Below the pieces are notes generated by a model. It saw only the letters and a program-made list of their open reading frames with translations. It was not told the DNA's origin and ran no database searches. From Clavibacter sp. VKM Ac-2873 (GTDB lineage: Bacteria; Actinomycetota; Actinomycetes; Actinomycetales; Microbacteriaceae), in NCBI RefSeq assembly GCF_015351075.1, contig NZ_JADKRS010000003.1, forward strand, positions 248,001-312,000: a DNA stretch of 64,000 nucleotides. The letters run 5' to 3'. This document shows, piece by piece, positions 43,233 to 51,099 of the stretch (position 1 is the first letter of the stretch; each line of letters starts with the position of its first letter). The position numbers and the translations under genes are program-made.

Positions 43233-43414
43233 GCGCGTTCCTCTTCCTCGTGGATGCGGGTGTGGCGGCCCCTCCGGCGCGCCCTCATCGAGGCTAGGCG
43301 CATCGCGCGGCGGCAGCACCGCGAGCGGCGGGCGGCCGTCGCCGGGCACGGCACCCGGGATCGGGATGCCGCCCGTGCCCACCTCAGGGGCGTGCAGGCG
43401 GCAGCCCGGACCGA

Positions 43415-43636
43415 TCAGTGCTGGATGTCGTGGCAGAAGAAGTACTTGCTCGGGTCGTTCTTGAGCACGCAGACGTCCACGCCCTTGGGGTGGAAGACGT
43501 ACGCAGCCGCGCCCTGCACGACGGGTGCGGCCTGCGCAGCGGTCGCGGCCAGCGGGGTGAGCGCGAGCGCACCGGCGAGGGCGCCGACTGCCAGCGCGGA
43601 GCGCGCGGTGATGGAGCGGGTAGGGCGGATGGGCAT
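43415..43636 (-). CDS. Small secreted two-cysteine peptide
   Basis: A precursor of 73 residues. The signal peptide (SALAVGALAGALALTPLAATAAQA) leaves a mature chain of about 37 residues, PVVQGAAAYVFHPKGVDVCV... to KYFFCHDIQH, with just two cysteines about 11 residues apart that could form a disulfide. Histidines near both ends could bind metal. No family was recognised. Tight length and clean signal sequence argue for a real gene. Confidence 0.65.
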   Translation of the reverse strand: MPIRPTRSITARSALAVGALAGALALTPLAATAAQAAPVVQGAAAYVFHPKGVDVCVLKNDPSKYFFCHDIQH

Positions 43637-43821
43637 GGTGATCCTGCTTTCTCGAGGGGGTGGCCGTCCGGGTCACGCGGGTACTCGAGGACGGATCCGC
43701 CACCGAGTCGCGGACGCGGAAGGATGCCCGTGGAATCTAGGGCCCCGCCTCGGCCCGCCCTGCTCCCGCTGCACAGGACGACGGGGACGCCCGTGGAGGA
43801 GCCGCTCGGCGGCGACCGGTC

Positions 43822-43827
43822 TACTGT
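43822..43827 (+). promoter_or_regulatory. -10 box of leaderless exporter transcript
   Basis: TACTGT, eight bases before the ATG at 43836. Confidence 0.4.
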
Positions 43828-43835
43828 CGGGACGG

Positions 43836-45071
43836 ATGAGCGACGACGCCCGAGACCCGGCCCCCGATCCCGATCCCGATCCGCGGACGTCGTGGACCGC
43901 GCGCCGCGGACCGCTCCTGACCGTCGCCCTCATCGTCGGCATCTCGCCCTTCGCGACCGACCTCTACATCCCCGGCCTGCCTGCCATCGCCACCGACCTC
44001 GACGCCTCCACGGCCTCGGTGCAGCTGACGCTCACCGCCTTCCTCGTCGCGTTCGCGGTCGGCCAGCTGGTCATCGGGCCGATCAGCGACGGCGCGGGCC
44101 GCCGCCGCATCCTGCTCGCCGGGACCGCGCTCTTCACCCTCGCCAGCGTCGTCTGCGCGATCTCGCCCGACGTGACGACGCTGATCCTCGCCCGCGTCGT
44201 GCAGGGCCTGGGCGGTGCTGCCGCCGCTGTCTCGGCCCGCGCCATGGTGGGCGACGCCGCCACCGGCGCCCTCCGCAGCCGCCTCTTCGCGACGCTCGCG
44301 GTCGTCAACTCGGTCGGCCCGGTCGTCGCTCCGCTCGTCGGCGGGCTCGTGCTGACCTTCTCGTCCTGGCGCGCCGCGTTCCTCGTGCTGGCCGCGCTGG
44401 GACTCGCCCTCACGCTCACCGCGGCGCGCCTGCTGCCGGAGACGCTCGTCCGCTCGGATGCGGGCGGCACCTCCCTCCGCGCGGTGCTGGGTCGCATGGC
44501 GGAGCTGCTGAGGATCCCCCGCTTCCGCTGGTACCTCATCACCGGGTGCGCCGCGACCATCGGGTTCTTCTCCTACATCGCCACCTCCTCCTTCGTGTTC
44601 CAGGAGCAGTACGGATTCGGCGAGGGGCTCTACACGCTGGTGTTCGCCTCCAACGCGTCCTGCATGATCGCGTCGACCCTGGTCTTCCGCCGCCTCATCG
44701 GGCGCTTCGACGAGGACCGCCTCTTCACCATCGGCCTCGCCACCTGCGCGCTCGGCTCGACCCTCGTGCTCGTCGGCGCGCTCGCGGGCACGGGACCCGC
44801 GCTGGTCTGGCCGGCCCTCGCCCTCGTCACCGCGGGCTGGGGCTGGGTGATCCCGGGCTCGATCACCCTCACGCAGGCGCTCGGCCACCGCCACCCGGGG
44901 ACGGCCTCGGCGCTCGTGGGCGGCCTGCAGTTCGGCCTCGGGGGCCTGGCGACGCCGTTCGCGGGCGCGCTCGGCGGCACCGCCACCGCCATGGGCGCGC
45001 TGATGTGCGGCTTCATCGTGGTGGGTCTCGCCGCGCAGCTGTGGGCGTCCCGGGCGCGGCACGGCGGCTGA
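43836..45071 (+). CDS. MFS multidrug exporter, Bcr/CflA family
   Basis: A membrane protein of 411 residues with 12 helices. Bcr/CflA markers: ISPFATDLYIPGLPAIATDLDAS at helix 1, GPISDGAGRRRILLAG (motif A), RVVQGLGGAAAAVSARAMVGD (motif C region). It would export drugs or dipeptides by proton antiport. It has an acidic Asp-Pro repeat at the N-terminus (PAPDPDPDPRT). The gene is monocistronic. Confidence 0.9.
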   Translation: MSDDARDPAPDPDPDPRTSWTARRGPLLTVALIVGISPFATDLYIPGLPAIATDLDASTASVQLTLTAFLVAFAVGQLVIGPISDGAGRRRILLAGTALFTLASVVCAISPDVTTLILARVVQGLGGAAAAVSARAMVGDAATGALRSRLFATLAVVNSVGPVVAPLVGGLVLTFSSWRAAFLVLAALGLALTLTAARLLPETLVRSDAGGTSLRAVLGRMAELLRIPRFRWYLITGCAATIGFFSYIATSSFVFQEQYGFGEGLYTLVFASNASCMIASTLVFRRLIGRFDEDRLFTIGLATCALGSTLVLVGALAGTGPALVWPALALVTAGWGWVIPGSITLTQALGHRHPGTASALVGGLQFGLGGLATPFAGALGGTATAMGALMCGFIVVGLAAQLWASRARHGG

Positions 45072-45181
45072 TCACGGCGGTCGAGGACACGGGTCGCGGG
45101 CCTCTCCCCCGACAGGCGGTGCCCTAGCCTCGGGATGGACGCCTCGCGATGCGTCCACCGCAGCGAGAGGGACGCCTGGAC

Positions 45182-45745
45182 ATGGACGCTCCCGATCCGA
45201 CCCTGCTCGAGTCCGTCGTGCGGCACGCGCTGGCCGCCCCCGTCCCCGGCGTCCGCGTCATCGGCGTCGACGGGCCGTCCGGATCCGGGAAGAGCACCCT
45301 CGCGCGTCCCCTCGCCGCGCGGCTGGGCGCCCCCGTCATCGAGGTCGACGACTTCGTGTCCTGGGTCGACTTCTCCGGATGGTGGCCCCGCTTCGAGGAG
45401 CAGGTGCTCGCGCCCCTCCTCGCCGGCGAGGACGCCGTGTACCAGCGCCGCGACTGGGCCGGCGACGAGTTCGGGGCCGGGCTCGGGGAGTGGCGGACGG
45501 TGCCGTGGGCGCCCGTCGTCGTCATCGAGGGCGTCACCTGCACCCGCGCCGCGACCGCCGACCGCCTCGCCTGCCGCATCTGGGTGGAGGCCCCGGCCGA
45601 CGAACGGCTCCGCCGCGGCCTCGAGCGCGACGGCCACGGCGCGACCCACCGCGGACGCTGGAAGAGGTGGATGGAGGAGGAGGACGCGTTCTTCCCCGCG
45701 GACGGCGCGCGGGACCGGGCCCACTTCCTGGTCACCACCGGCTGA
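45182..45745 (+). CDS. P-loop kinase, uridine-kinase-like
   Basis: A protein of 187 residues. Walker A is GVDGPSGSGKSTLARPLA, followed by VIEVDDFVSWVDFSGWWPRFEEQVLAPL (the D-D-F of nucleoside kinases) and VVVIEGVTCTRAATADRL. It is the family of small uridine-kinase-like ATP-binding proteins; the phosphate acceptor is not known. The ATG at 45182 is chosen because the residues upstream are not conserved in character; an ATG at 45149 is possible. Confidence 0.8.
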   Translation: MDAPDPTLLESVVRHALAAPVPGVRVIGVDGPSGSGKSTLARPLAARLGAPVIEVDDFVSWVDFSGWWPRFEEQVLAPLLAGEDAVYQRRDWAGDEFGAGLGEWRTVPWAPVVVIEGVTCTRAATADRLACRIWVEAPADERLRRGLERDGHGATHRGRWKRWMEEEDAFFPADGARDRAHFLVTTG

Positions 45746-45793
45746 CGGGATCCGCGCGGGGTCGCCGCCCCGTTCCTGCACCATGCTGGGCAC

Positions 45794-46912
45794 ATGACCC
45801 GGACGGCGCCCGCGACCCTGCGCGACGTGGCGCAGGCCGCCGGCGTCTCGACCCAGACCGTGTCGCGCGTCCTCACGAGCCCCGACCGCGTCGCGGCGGC
45901 GACCCGGTCCCGCGTGCAGGACGCCATCGACGATCTCGGGTACGTGCCCCACGAGGCCGCGCGGCGGCTCCAGTCGGCCCGGCACCCGGGGACCGGGCGC
46001 GGCGGGACGATCGGCGTTCTCGCGCATCAGCTGACCGCCACCGGCCCGGCGGGGATCACGACCGCCGCGATGCGCGAGCTCCAGCGGTCGGGGTACTCCC
46101 TCGACGTCGCCTACCTGCCCGACGACGACGTCGACGCGATCACGTCCGTCCTGCGCCGGTTCGCGACCTCGACGGTCGGCGTCCTGGCGATGGCGCAGAC
46201 CGCGGACGCCCGGCGCGCCGTCCTGGCGGTGGACCTGCCCGTCCCGCTCTTCGTCGACGAGGGGCTCGACCGCGGCACCGCCGACCGCCCGGGGAACGAG
46301 GAGCGCATCGGCGTGGCGGCGGCCGAGCACCTGCACCGACGCGGACACCGCTCGGTGCTGCACATCCCGGGACCCGGTGGCTCCCTCTCGGCGACGTACC
46401 GGGAGGGGGCGTTCCGCGACGCGTGCGCGACCCGGGGCATGGAGGTCCGGTGCACGCCGCCCGGCGACTGGACCGAGCGGTCGGGCGCGACGGCGATCGA
46501 GCGGACGGAGCTCCACGGCGCGACCGCGGTCTTCGCCGCGAACGACGCCATGGCGATCGGCGCCCTCGACGCGCTCGCGCGATCCGGGCTCCGCGTCCCC
46601 GAGGACATCGCCGTCCTCGGCGCCGACGACATCCCCGCCGCCGCGTTCGTCACCCCGTCCCTGAGCTCGGTCGCGCACGACCTCGACGAGCAGGGACGTC
46701 ACGCGGCGAGGACGCTCCTCACGGCGCTCGGCGACGACCACGGGGCCGTCGCCGCCGCCGACCCGGCCTTCTGGGTCGCGATCCGGGAGCGCTCGTCGAC
46801 CGCGAGCGCGGCGGACCCCCGACCGGATCCGCCCGCGGAGGGGCCAGTCCCCGGCGCCCCTACTCCGGGTCGCAGGGCCACCGCGCCCCGAACGCCGCGC
46901 GGACCTTCGTGA
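45794..46912 (+). CDS. LacI-family transcriptional regulator
   Basis: A protein of 372 residues. DNA-binding head: ATLRDVAQAAGVSTQTVSRVLTSPDRVAAATRSRVQDAIDDLGYVPHEAARRLQS. Ligand domain: GTIGVLAHQLTATGPAGITTAAMRELQRSGYSLDVAYLP, HRRGHRSVLHIPGPGGS, AVFAANDAMAIGALDALARSGLRVPEDIAVLGADDIPAA. This group (related to regulators of galactosides and arabinosides) is large; no sugar gene is adjacent. The Pro-rich C-terminal tail overlaps the convergent lipoprotein gene by 53 bases. Confidence 0.9.
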   Translation: MTRTAPATLRDVAQAAGVSTQTVSRVLTSPDRVAAATRSRVQDAIDDLGYVPHEAARRLQSARHPGTGRGGTIGVLAHQLTATGPAGITTAAMRELQRSGYSLDVAYLPDDDVDAITSVLRRFATSTVGVLAMAQTADARRAVLAVDLPVPLFVDEGLDRGTADRPGNEERIGVAAAEHLHRRGHRSVLHIPGPGGSLSATYREGAFRDACATRGMEVRCTPPGDWTERSGATAIERTELHGATAVFAANDAMAIGALDALARSGLRVPEDIAVLGADDIPAAAFVTPSLSSVAHDLDEQGRHAARTLLTALGDDHGAVAAADPAFWVAIRERSSTASAADPRPDPPAEGPVPGAPTPGRRATAPRTPRGPS

Positions 46913-47291
46913 GCGCCTTGTCGGGACCCCACGTCTCGACGTCGGAGCAGTCCGCCGTGTACCGCGCCGCGATCACCCCGTGGTCGCCCACGTCCTCGTA
47001 GGCGTACCGGGTGGCGTCGTCGCCCTCAGCGGCGACCGTACCTCCGCCGCCGGAGATGGCGATGCGGTCGCCGGACGGGAAGAGGATGGTGGATCCGACG
47101 GGGCGGCAGGAGAGTCGTGCGGCGTCCGTGAGCTCGTCGGCCGGGATGTCCCTGGTCGTCGCGCAGGCCGGCTCGGTGAGCTCGTCCGCGCCCAGACGCA
47201 GGATTCCCTGGTCGCCGCACCCGCTCACAGCCGCGACGGCGAGGAGCGCCGCCACGACGGCGGCAGGTCTCGTGCGGGGCATGGTGATCAT
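46860..47291 (-). CDS. Hypothetical lipoprotein
   Basis: A protein of 143 residues (140 from the ATG at 47282). The type II signal ends with the lipobox AVSGC. The mature part has four further cysteines (PACATT, LSCRPVG, YTADCSD, RWPCDPE), which could form two disulfides, and a Gly-rich turn (IAISGGGGTVAAEG). No family was recognised. GGGAGGA before the start. Its 3' end overlaps the LacI gene. Confidence 0.7.
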   Translation of the reverse strand: MITMPRTRPAAVVAALLAVAAVSGCGDQGILRLGADELTEPACATTRDIPADELTDAARLSCRPVGSTILFPSGDRIAISGGGGTVAAEGDDATRYAYEDVGDHGVIAARYTADCSDVETWGPDKALTKVRAAFGARWPCDPE

Positions 47292-47621
47292 CGTCCTCCC
47301 TTGCCGCCCCTGCCGCGGTCTGCCATCGTCGCCTCTCGGTCTCGCCTGAGGTCCCGGTGGTCGAGCAGGGGATCCCGGCCGGCGATCCCCCTCGCCGCCC
47401 GCCGCCGACCATCCGCCCAGCGCCCGCCCGCATGACCGCCGCCTCCACGCCCACCCGCCTCCCGCCCGGAAGTGGCACGATGGGCCGACGATGTTGCCGG
47501 GCCCGACCGTCGCAGCCGCGAGACGGGGTCCTGGCGCCGCCTCAGGAGGATCACCCGTGCACTGCCCGGATCACGGTCAGATGACGTCACCGCTCCGCCG
47601 CGCCACCTCGGCGGCCCGCTC
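47292..47621 (+). other. Non-coding leader before the APC permease
   Basis: About 330 bp without a credible gene. It is less purine-balanced than the flanks and contains CAGGAGGATC (47543-47552), a good Shine-Dalgarno-like string that is not followed by a start at a suitable distance in the permease frame. I see no recognisable ydaO, M-box or other riboswitch core. Confidence 0.35.
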
Positions 47622-49610
47622 GTGAGCGCGCCGGAGCTGCTGCGCGCGCCCGAGCAGCGACGCGCCCGCGCCGGGATCACCGCCTGGCTCCTCGACGGCC
47701 TGCCCGGCGCGTCCGGCGCGCACCCCGGTCCGCACGCCGAGACCGTCGAGAAGACGCACTCCTGGTGGCGCGTCATGTGCCTCACGGGCGTCGACTACTT
47801 CTCCACGCTCGGCTACCAGCCCGCCATCGCGGCGGTCGCGGCGGGCCTGCTGTCGCCGCTCGCGACGCTCGTCCTCATCCTCCTGACGCTGCTCGGCGCG
47901 CTCCCCGTCTACCGGCGCGTGGCGCGCGAGAGCCCCCGCGGCGAGGGATCCATCGCCATGCTCGAGCGCCTGCTCCCGTGGTGGGGCGGCAAGCTCTTCG
48001 TGCTCGTGCTGCTCGGGTTCGCGGCGACGGACTTCCTCATCACCATCACGCTGTCGGCCGCGGATGCGACCGCGCACGCCGTCGAGAACCCGTTCGCGCC
48101 GTCGTGGTTCCAGGGCAACGAGGTGCTGCTGACCCTCGTGCTGCTGGCCGCGCTCGCGTTCGTGTTCCTGCGCGGGTTCCGCGAGGCGATCTCGATCGCG
48201 GTCGTGCTCGTGGGCGTCTTCCTCACGCTCAACGCCGTCGTGATCGTCGTCTCCCTCTTCCACGTCGCCGGCAACCTGCAGGTCATCGACGACTGGTGGC
48301 TCGCCCTCACCGCGCAGCACGGCAACCCGCTCGTGATGGTGGGCATCGCGCTCATCGTCTTCCCGAAGCTCGCGCTCGGCCTCTCCGGATTCGAGACGGG
48401 CGTCGCGGTGATGCCGCAGGTGCGCGGCGAGGACGACGCCGACGGGGTGCCGCGCACGCGGATCCACGGCACGAAGCGCCTGCTCGCGACGGCGGCGTTC
48501 ATCATGAGCGCGTTCCTCATCACGTCGAGCTTCGTCACGACGCTGCTGATCCCCCAGGCCGAGTTCCAGGACGGCGGCAAGGCCAGCGGCCGCGCGCTCG
48601 CGTACCTCGCGCACCAGTTCCTCGGCGACGGGTTCGGCACGCTCTACGACATCAGCACGATCTGCATCCTGTGGTTCGCGGGCGCCTCCGCGATGGCCGG
48701 GCTCCTCAACATCGTGCCGCGCTACCTGCCGCGCTACGGCATGGCGCCGCACTGGGCCGCAGCCGTGCGCCCGCTCGTGCTCGTCTTCACGGCCATCGCC
48801 GTGATCGTGACGCTCGTCTTCCAGGCCGACGTGGACGCGCAGGCGGGCGCCTACGCGACCGGCGTGCTCGTGCTCATCACCTCGGCCTCGGTCGCGGTGA
48901 CGCTGTCGGCGAAGAAGGCGGGGCAGCGCAAGCGCACGGTCGGCTTCGCGGTCATCGCGGCGGTGTTCGCGTACACGACGGTCGTCAACGTGATTGAGCG
49001 GCCGGACGGCGTGCGCATCGCGGCCCTGTTCATCCTCGGGATCCTCGCGGTGTCGATCGTCAGCCGGATCCAGCGCTCGTTCCAGCTGCGCGCGACCTCA
49101 CTCACGATGGACGAGCAGGCCCGCGCCTTCGTCACCGAGGACGCGGAGGACTACGGCGCGGTGAGCATCATCGCCCACGAGCCGGACGAGCCCGACGAGG
49201 CGCTGACGGAGGAGGAGCGCATCGCCGAGTACCGCCGCAAGGCGAGCGACGAGCGGCGCGACAGCGGGATCCCGGCGCGCGCGCCCGTGATCTTCCTCGA
49301 GGTGACGCCGGGCGACTCGTCGGAGTTCGAGGAGGACCTCGTGGTGCGCGGCATCGTGCGCTGCGGCTTCCGCGTGCTCCAGGTCACGAGCGGCAACGTC
49401 CCCAACACGATCGCGGCCGTGCTGCTCGCCGTGCGCGACCTCACGGGCGTGAAGCCGGGCGTGTACTTCGAGTGGACGGAAGGGTCGCCGGTCGGCAACC
49501 TCCTCCGCTTCCTCGTCACGGGCACGGGCGAGGTCGCGCCGGTCACGCGCGAGGTGCTGCGGCGGGCGGAGCCGGTGCGGGCCCGGCGGCCGGACGTGCA
49601 CGTGAGCTGA
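47622..49610 (+). CDS. APC-superfamily permease with cytoplasmic C-terminal domain
   Basis: About 662 residues. Twelve hydrophobic helices follow [36 protein letters not shown], with [24 protein letters not shown] in the core. The last 140 residues are soluble ([24 protein letters not shown]...[36 protein letters not shown]), resembling a regulatory or stress-type domain. Amino acid or potassium transport is possible; I cannot choose. The GTG at 47622 is the most likely start, but no ribosome site is visible and the frame is open to 47472. A decayed copy of its 3' end lies at 50871-50992. Confidence 0.82.
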   Translation: MSAPELLRAPEQRRARAGITAWLLDGLPGASGAHPGPHAETVEKTHSWWRVMCLTGVDYFSTLGYQPAIAAVAAGLLSPLATLVLILLTLLGALPVYRRVARESPRGEGSIAMLERLLPWWGGKLFVLVLLGFAATDFLITITLSAADATAHAVENPFAPSWFQGNEVLLTLVLLAALAFVFLRGFREAISIAVVLVGVFLTLNAVVIVVSLFHVAGNLQVIDDWWLALTAQHGNPLVMVGIALIVFPKLALGLSGFETGVAVMPQVRGEDDADGVPRTRIHGTKRLLATAAFIMSAFLITSSFVTTLLIPQAEFQDGGKASGRALAYLAHQFLGDGFGTLYDISTICILWFAGASAMAGLLNIVPRYLPRYGMAPHWAAAVRPLVLVFTAIAVIVTLVFQADVDAQAGAYATGVLVLITSASVAVTLSAKKAGQRKRTVGFAVIAAVFAYTTVVNVIERPDGVRIAALFILGILAVSIVSRIQRSFQLRATSLTMDEQARAFVTEDAEDYGAVSIIAHEPDEPDEALTEEERIAEYRRKASDERRDSGIPARAPVIFLEVTPGDSSEFEEDLVVRGIVRCGFRVLQVTSGNVPNTIAAVLLAVRDLTGVKPGVYFEWTEGSPVGNLLRFLVTGTGEVAPVTREVLRRAEPVRARRPDVHVS

Positions 49611-49699
49611 GGCGACCTGTGCAGTAGCGCCACGCGCGGAGCGGCAGAGGCCTACGTTCAGCGCGACGTCGATCGGCGTCACGAACCGAATGGAATCCC

Positions 49700-50596
49700 G
49701 TGCGCATCCACGCCCGGGGAGCGACGATGCTCCTCGCCTTGGCAGTCACCATCTCCCTCGATGGCCTCATGGCCGACGCGGCATCCGCCGCGGATAGCGC
49801 GAGCGACATGTCCACGCACGCTCTCGTGGAACGGGCGCTCGTCGCAGTCGGTCAGGGCGACCGCACCGATCTCGGATGGACCGCTCCGGATGATCCGGCC
49901 GCTTCCCCTGGGCTCACCACGGCATCCGGCACGGTGAGCGTCACGCCTGCCGCTTCGGAGGATTCGCTCGTCCAGGCGAGCTCGGGCGAGGTCCAGGCGG
50001 TGACGGTCCTCCGCGACGGAGCCAACACCACGGCCTTCTCCCTCGATCTCCCCGACGGCTTCCGGGCGGTGCCCCGGGGAGCGGGCTTCGATATCGTCGC
50101 CCTCGCACCGGACGCGGGGAGCATCACCGCCGGACACATCGACGCTCCGTGGGCGGTCGACGCGCACGGCCGTCCGATCCCGACGCACTTCTCGCTCGAC
50201 GGGCACACGCTCACGCAGACCATCGTTCCTGGCCAGGCAGCGTTCCCCGTGGTCCTGGACCCGCTCGTGACCTTCGGGCTCGGCAACGCCGCTCAGGGCA
50301 TCGGGTTCTACGTGAACCTCCTCGGCTCCCAGATGCGCGCGATCGCCGCAGCGGCTGCGTTCCTCGGCTCGGCAGGAGTAGCGACCCTGTGCGCCGGGTC
50401 ATCGAAGATCCCCAGCGCGGTTCGGTGGTTCATCATCGCGGGCTGCGCAGCGTTCGGCGCTCCGCGACTGGGCGACATCATCAGCTTCGTGAGCCGCGCC
50501 TACAAATCCGGCAGCTACGGCTTCTCCACCTGCTACCAGACCCGCGTAGAAGGCAATCGGCCATGGGTCCGGACTGATCATGCGAACTGCGAGTGA
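49700..50596 (+). CDS. Secreted protein with hydrophobic C-terminal domain, unknown
   Basis: A protein of 298 residues from a GTG. The N-terminal signal (GATMLLALAVTISLDGLMADAASA) is followed by a soluble domain of about 170 residues that ends with PWAVDAHGRPIPTHFSLDGHTLTQTI...FPVVLDPLVTFG, a string typical of uncharacterised actinobacterial secreted proteins. Then come two hydrophobic stretches (MRAIAAAAAFLGSAGVATLCAG and AVRWFIIAGCAAFGA) and a tail with two cysteines. Base composition is lower in G+C than its flanks. It overlaps the next gene, a small membrane protein. Confidence 0.65.
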   Translation: MRIHARGATMLLALAVTISLDGLMADAASAADSASDMSTHALVERALVAVGQGDRTDLGWTAPDDPAASPGLTTASGTVSVTPAASEDSLVQASSGEVQAVTVLRDGANTTAFSLDLPDGFRAVPRGAGFDIVALAPDAGSITAGHIDAPWAVDAHGRPIPTHFSLDGHTLTQTIVPGQAAFPVVLDPLVTFGLGNAAQGIGFYVNLLGSQMRAIAAAAAFLGSAGVATLCAGSSKIPSAVRWFIIAGCAAFGAPRLGDIISFVSRAYKSGSYGFSTCYQTRVEGNRPWVRTDHANCE

Positions 50597-50603
50597 GCCG
50601 GAG

Positions 50604-50852
50604 ATGACCAGGATGAAGCGCTTCAGACCTTCGGACATCCTCTACCTGGCGATCTTGGTCGGGGTCGGCACGCTCAGTATCGTGCTCCCACAGGACCGCG
50701 CTCTCGTTCAGGGGATCGCGATCGGGGCGACAGCGGTCCTCCTGGTGGTCGGGTTCCTCGAGCACCGAGCCCGCAGGCGACGCGAGGCCGACCAGGATGC
50801 CTCGCGCGACCGCCCCGAGGGCAGCGGAGCGGATACCCCGCCGGTGACGTGA
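50604..50852 (+). CDS. Small membrane protein partnered with the secreted protein
   Basis: A protein of 82 residues (90 if the ATG at 50580 is used). Two hydrophobic segments (DILYLAILVGVGTLSIVLP and GIAIGATAVLLVVGFLEH) precede a charged tail (RARRRREADQDASRDRPEG). GAGCCGGAG upstream favours 50604; the start of the longer form overlaps the previous gene. Position and size would suit an immunity or accessory protein for the secreted partner, which is inference only. Confidence 0.6.
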   Translation: MTRMKRFRPSDILYLAILVGVGTLSIVLPQDRALVQGIAIGATAVLLVVGFLEHRARRRREADQDASRDRPEGSGADTPPVT

Positions 50853-50870
50853 CAGGAGGATCGAGTCAGC

Positions 50871-50992
50871 CGGGTTGCCCCCTCCTCCACTTTCTCATGA
50901 CGGGCACGGGCGAGGTCGCCCCCGTCACCCGCGAGGTGCTGCGGCTCGCGGAACCGGTCCGGGCACGGCGGCCGGACGTGCACGTGAGCTGA
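50871..50992 (+). pseudogene. 3' remnant of a second APC permease gene
   Basis: Reading toward the TGA at 50990 gives [18 protein letters not shown] and then [21 protein letters not shown], almost identical to the last 37 residues of the permease ending at 49610. Nucleotide differences are mostly at third codon positions (for example GCG-CCG-GTC-ACG against GCC-CCC-GTC-ACC), so this copy evolved as a coding gene before it lost its 5' part. It lies just after the secreted/membrane cassette. Confidence 0.85.
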
Positions 50993-51060
50993 GGCGGCTC
51001 CACGGCTGCCGAGGTCGATGCCGCCAGGCCCCCGCATTCGCCACGGGCCCGCATCTCCCC

Positions 51061-51080
51061 TATCGTTCACCTGAACGATA
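51061..51080. promoter_or_regulatory. 20-bp operator palindrome of the ABC operon
   Basis: TATCGTTCA-CC-TGAACGATA, perfect 9-bp arms, 20 bases before the ATG of the binding-protein gene and just ahead of its GAGGAGGG ribosome site. Size and symmetry suit a TetR dimer; the last gene of the same operon encodes a TetR protein. Confidence 0.7.
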
Positions 51081-51099
51081 ACGAGGAGGGCCCGTCCCG

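Noticed and set aside
47292-47621. ydaO (c-di-AMP) or magnesium riboswitch before the APC permease
   Set aside because: None of the conserved core strings of these RNAs could be found in the leader.
47581-47625. 14-codon leader frame whose stop overlaps the permease GTG
   Set aside because: No ribosome site or leaderless promoter precedes its ATG, and chance overlaps of this kind are common at such base composition.
49490-50992. Recent direct repeat created by an insertion sequence or integrase
   Set aside because: The repeat is too diverged (mostly silent changes) and no transposase, integrase or inverted terminal repeat is present.
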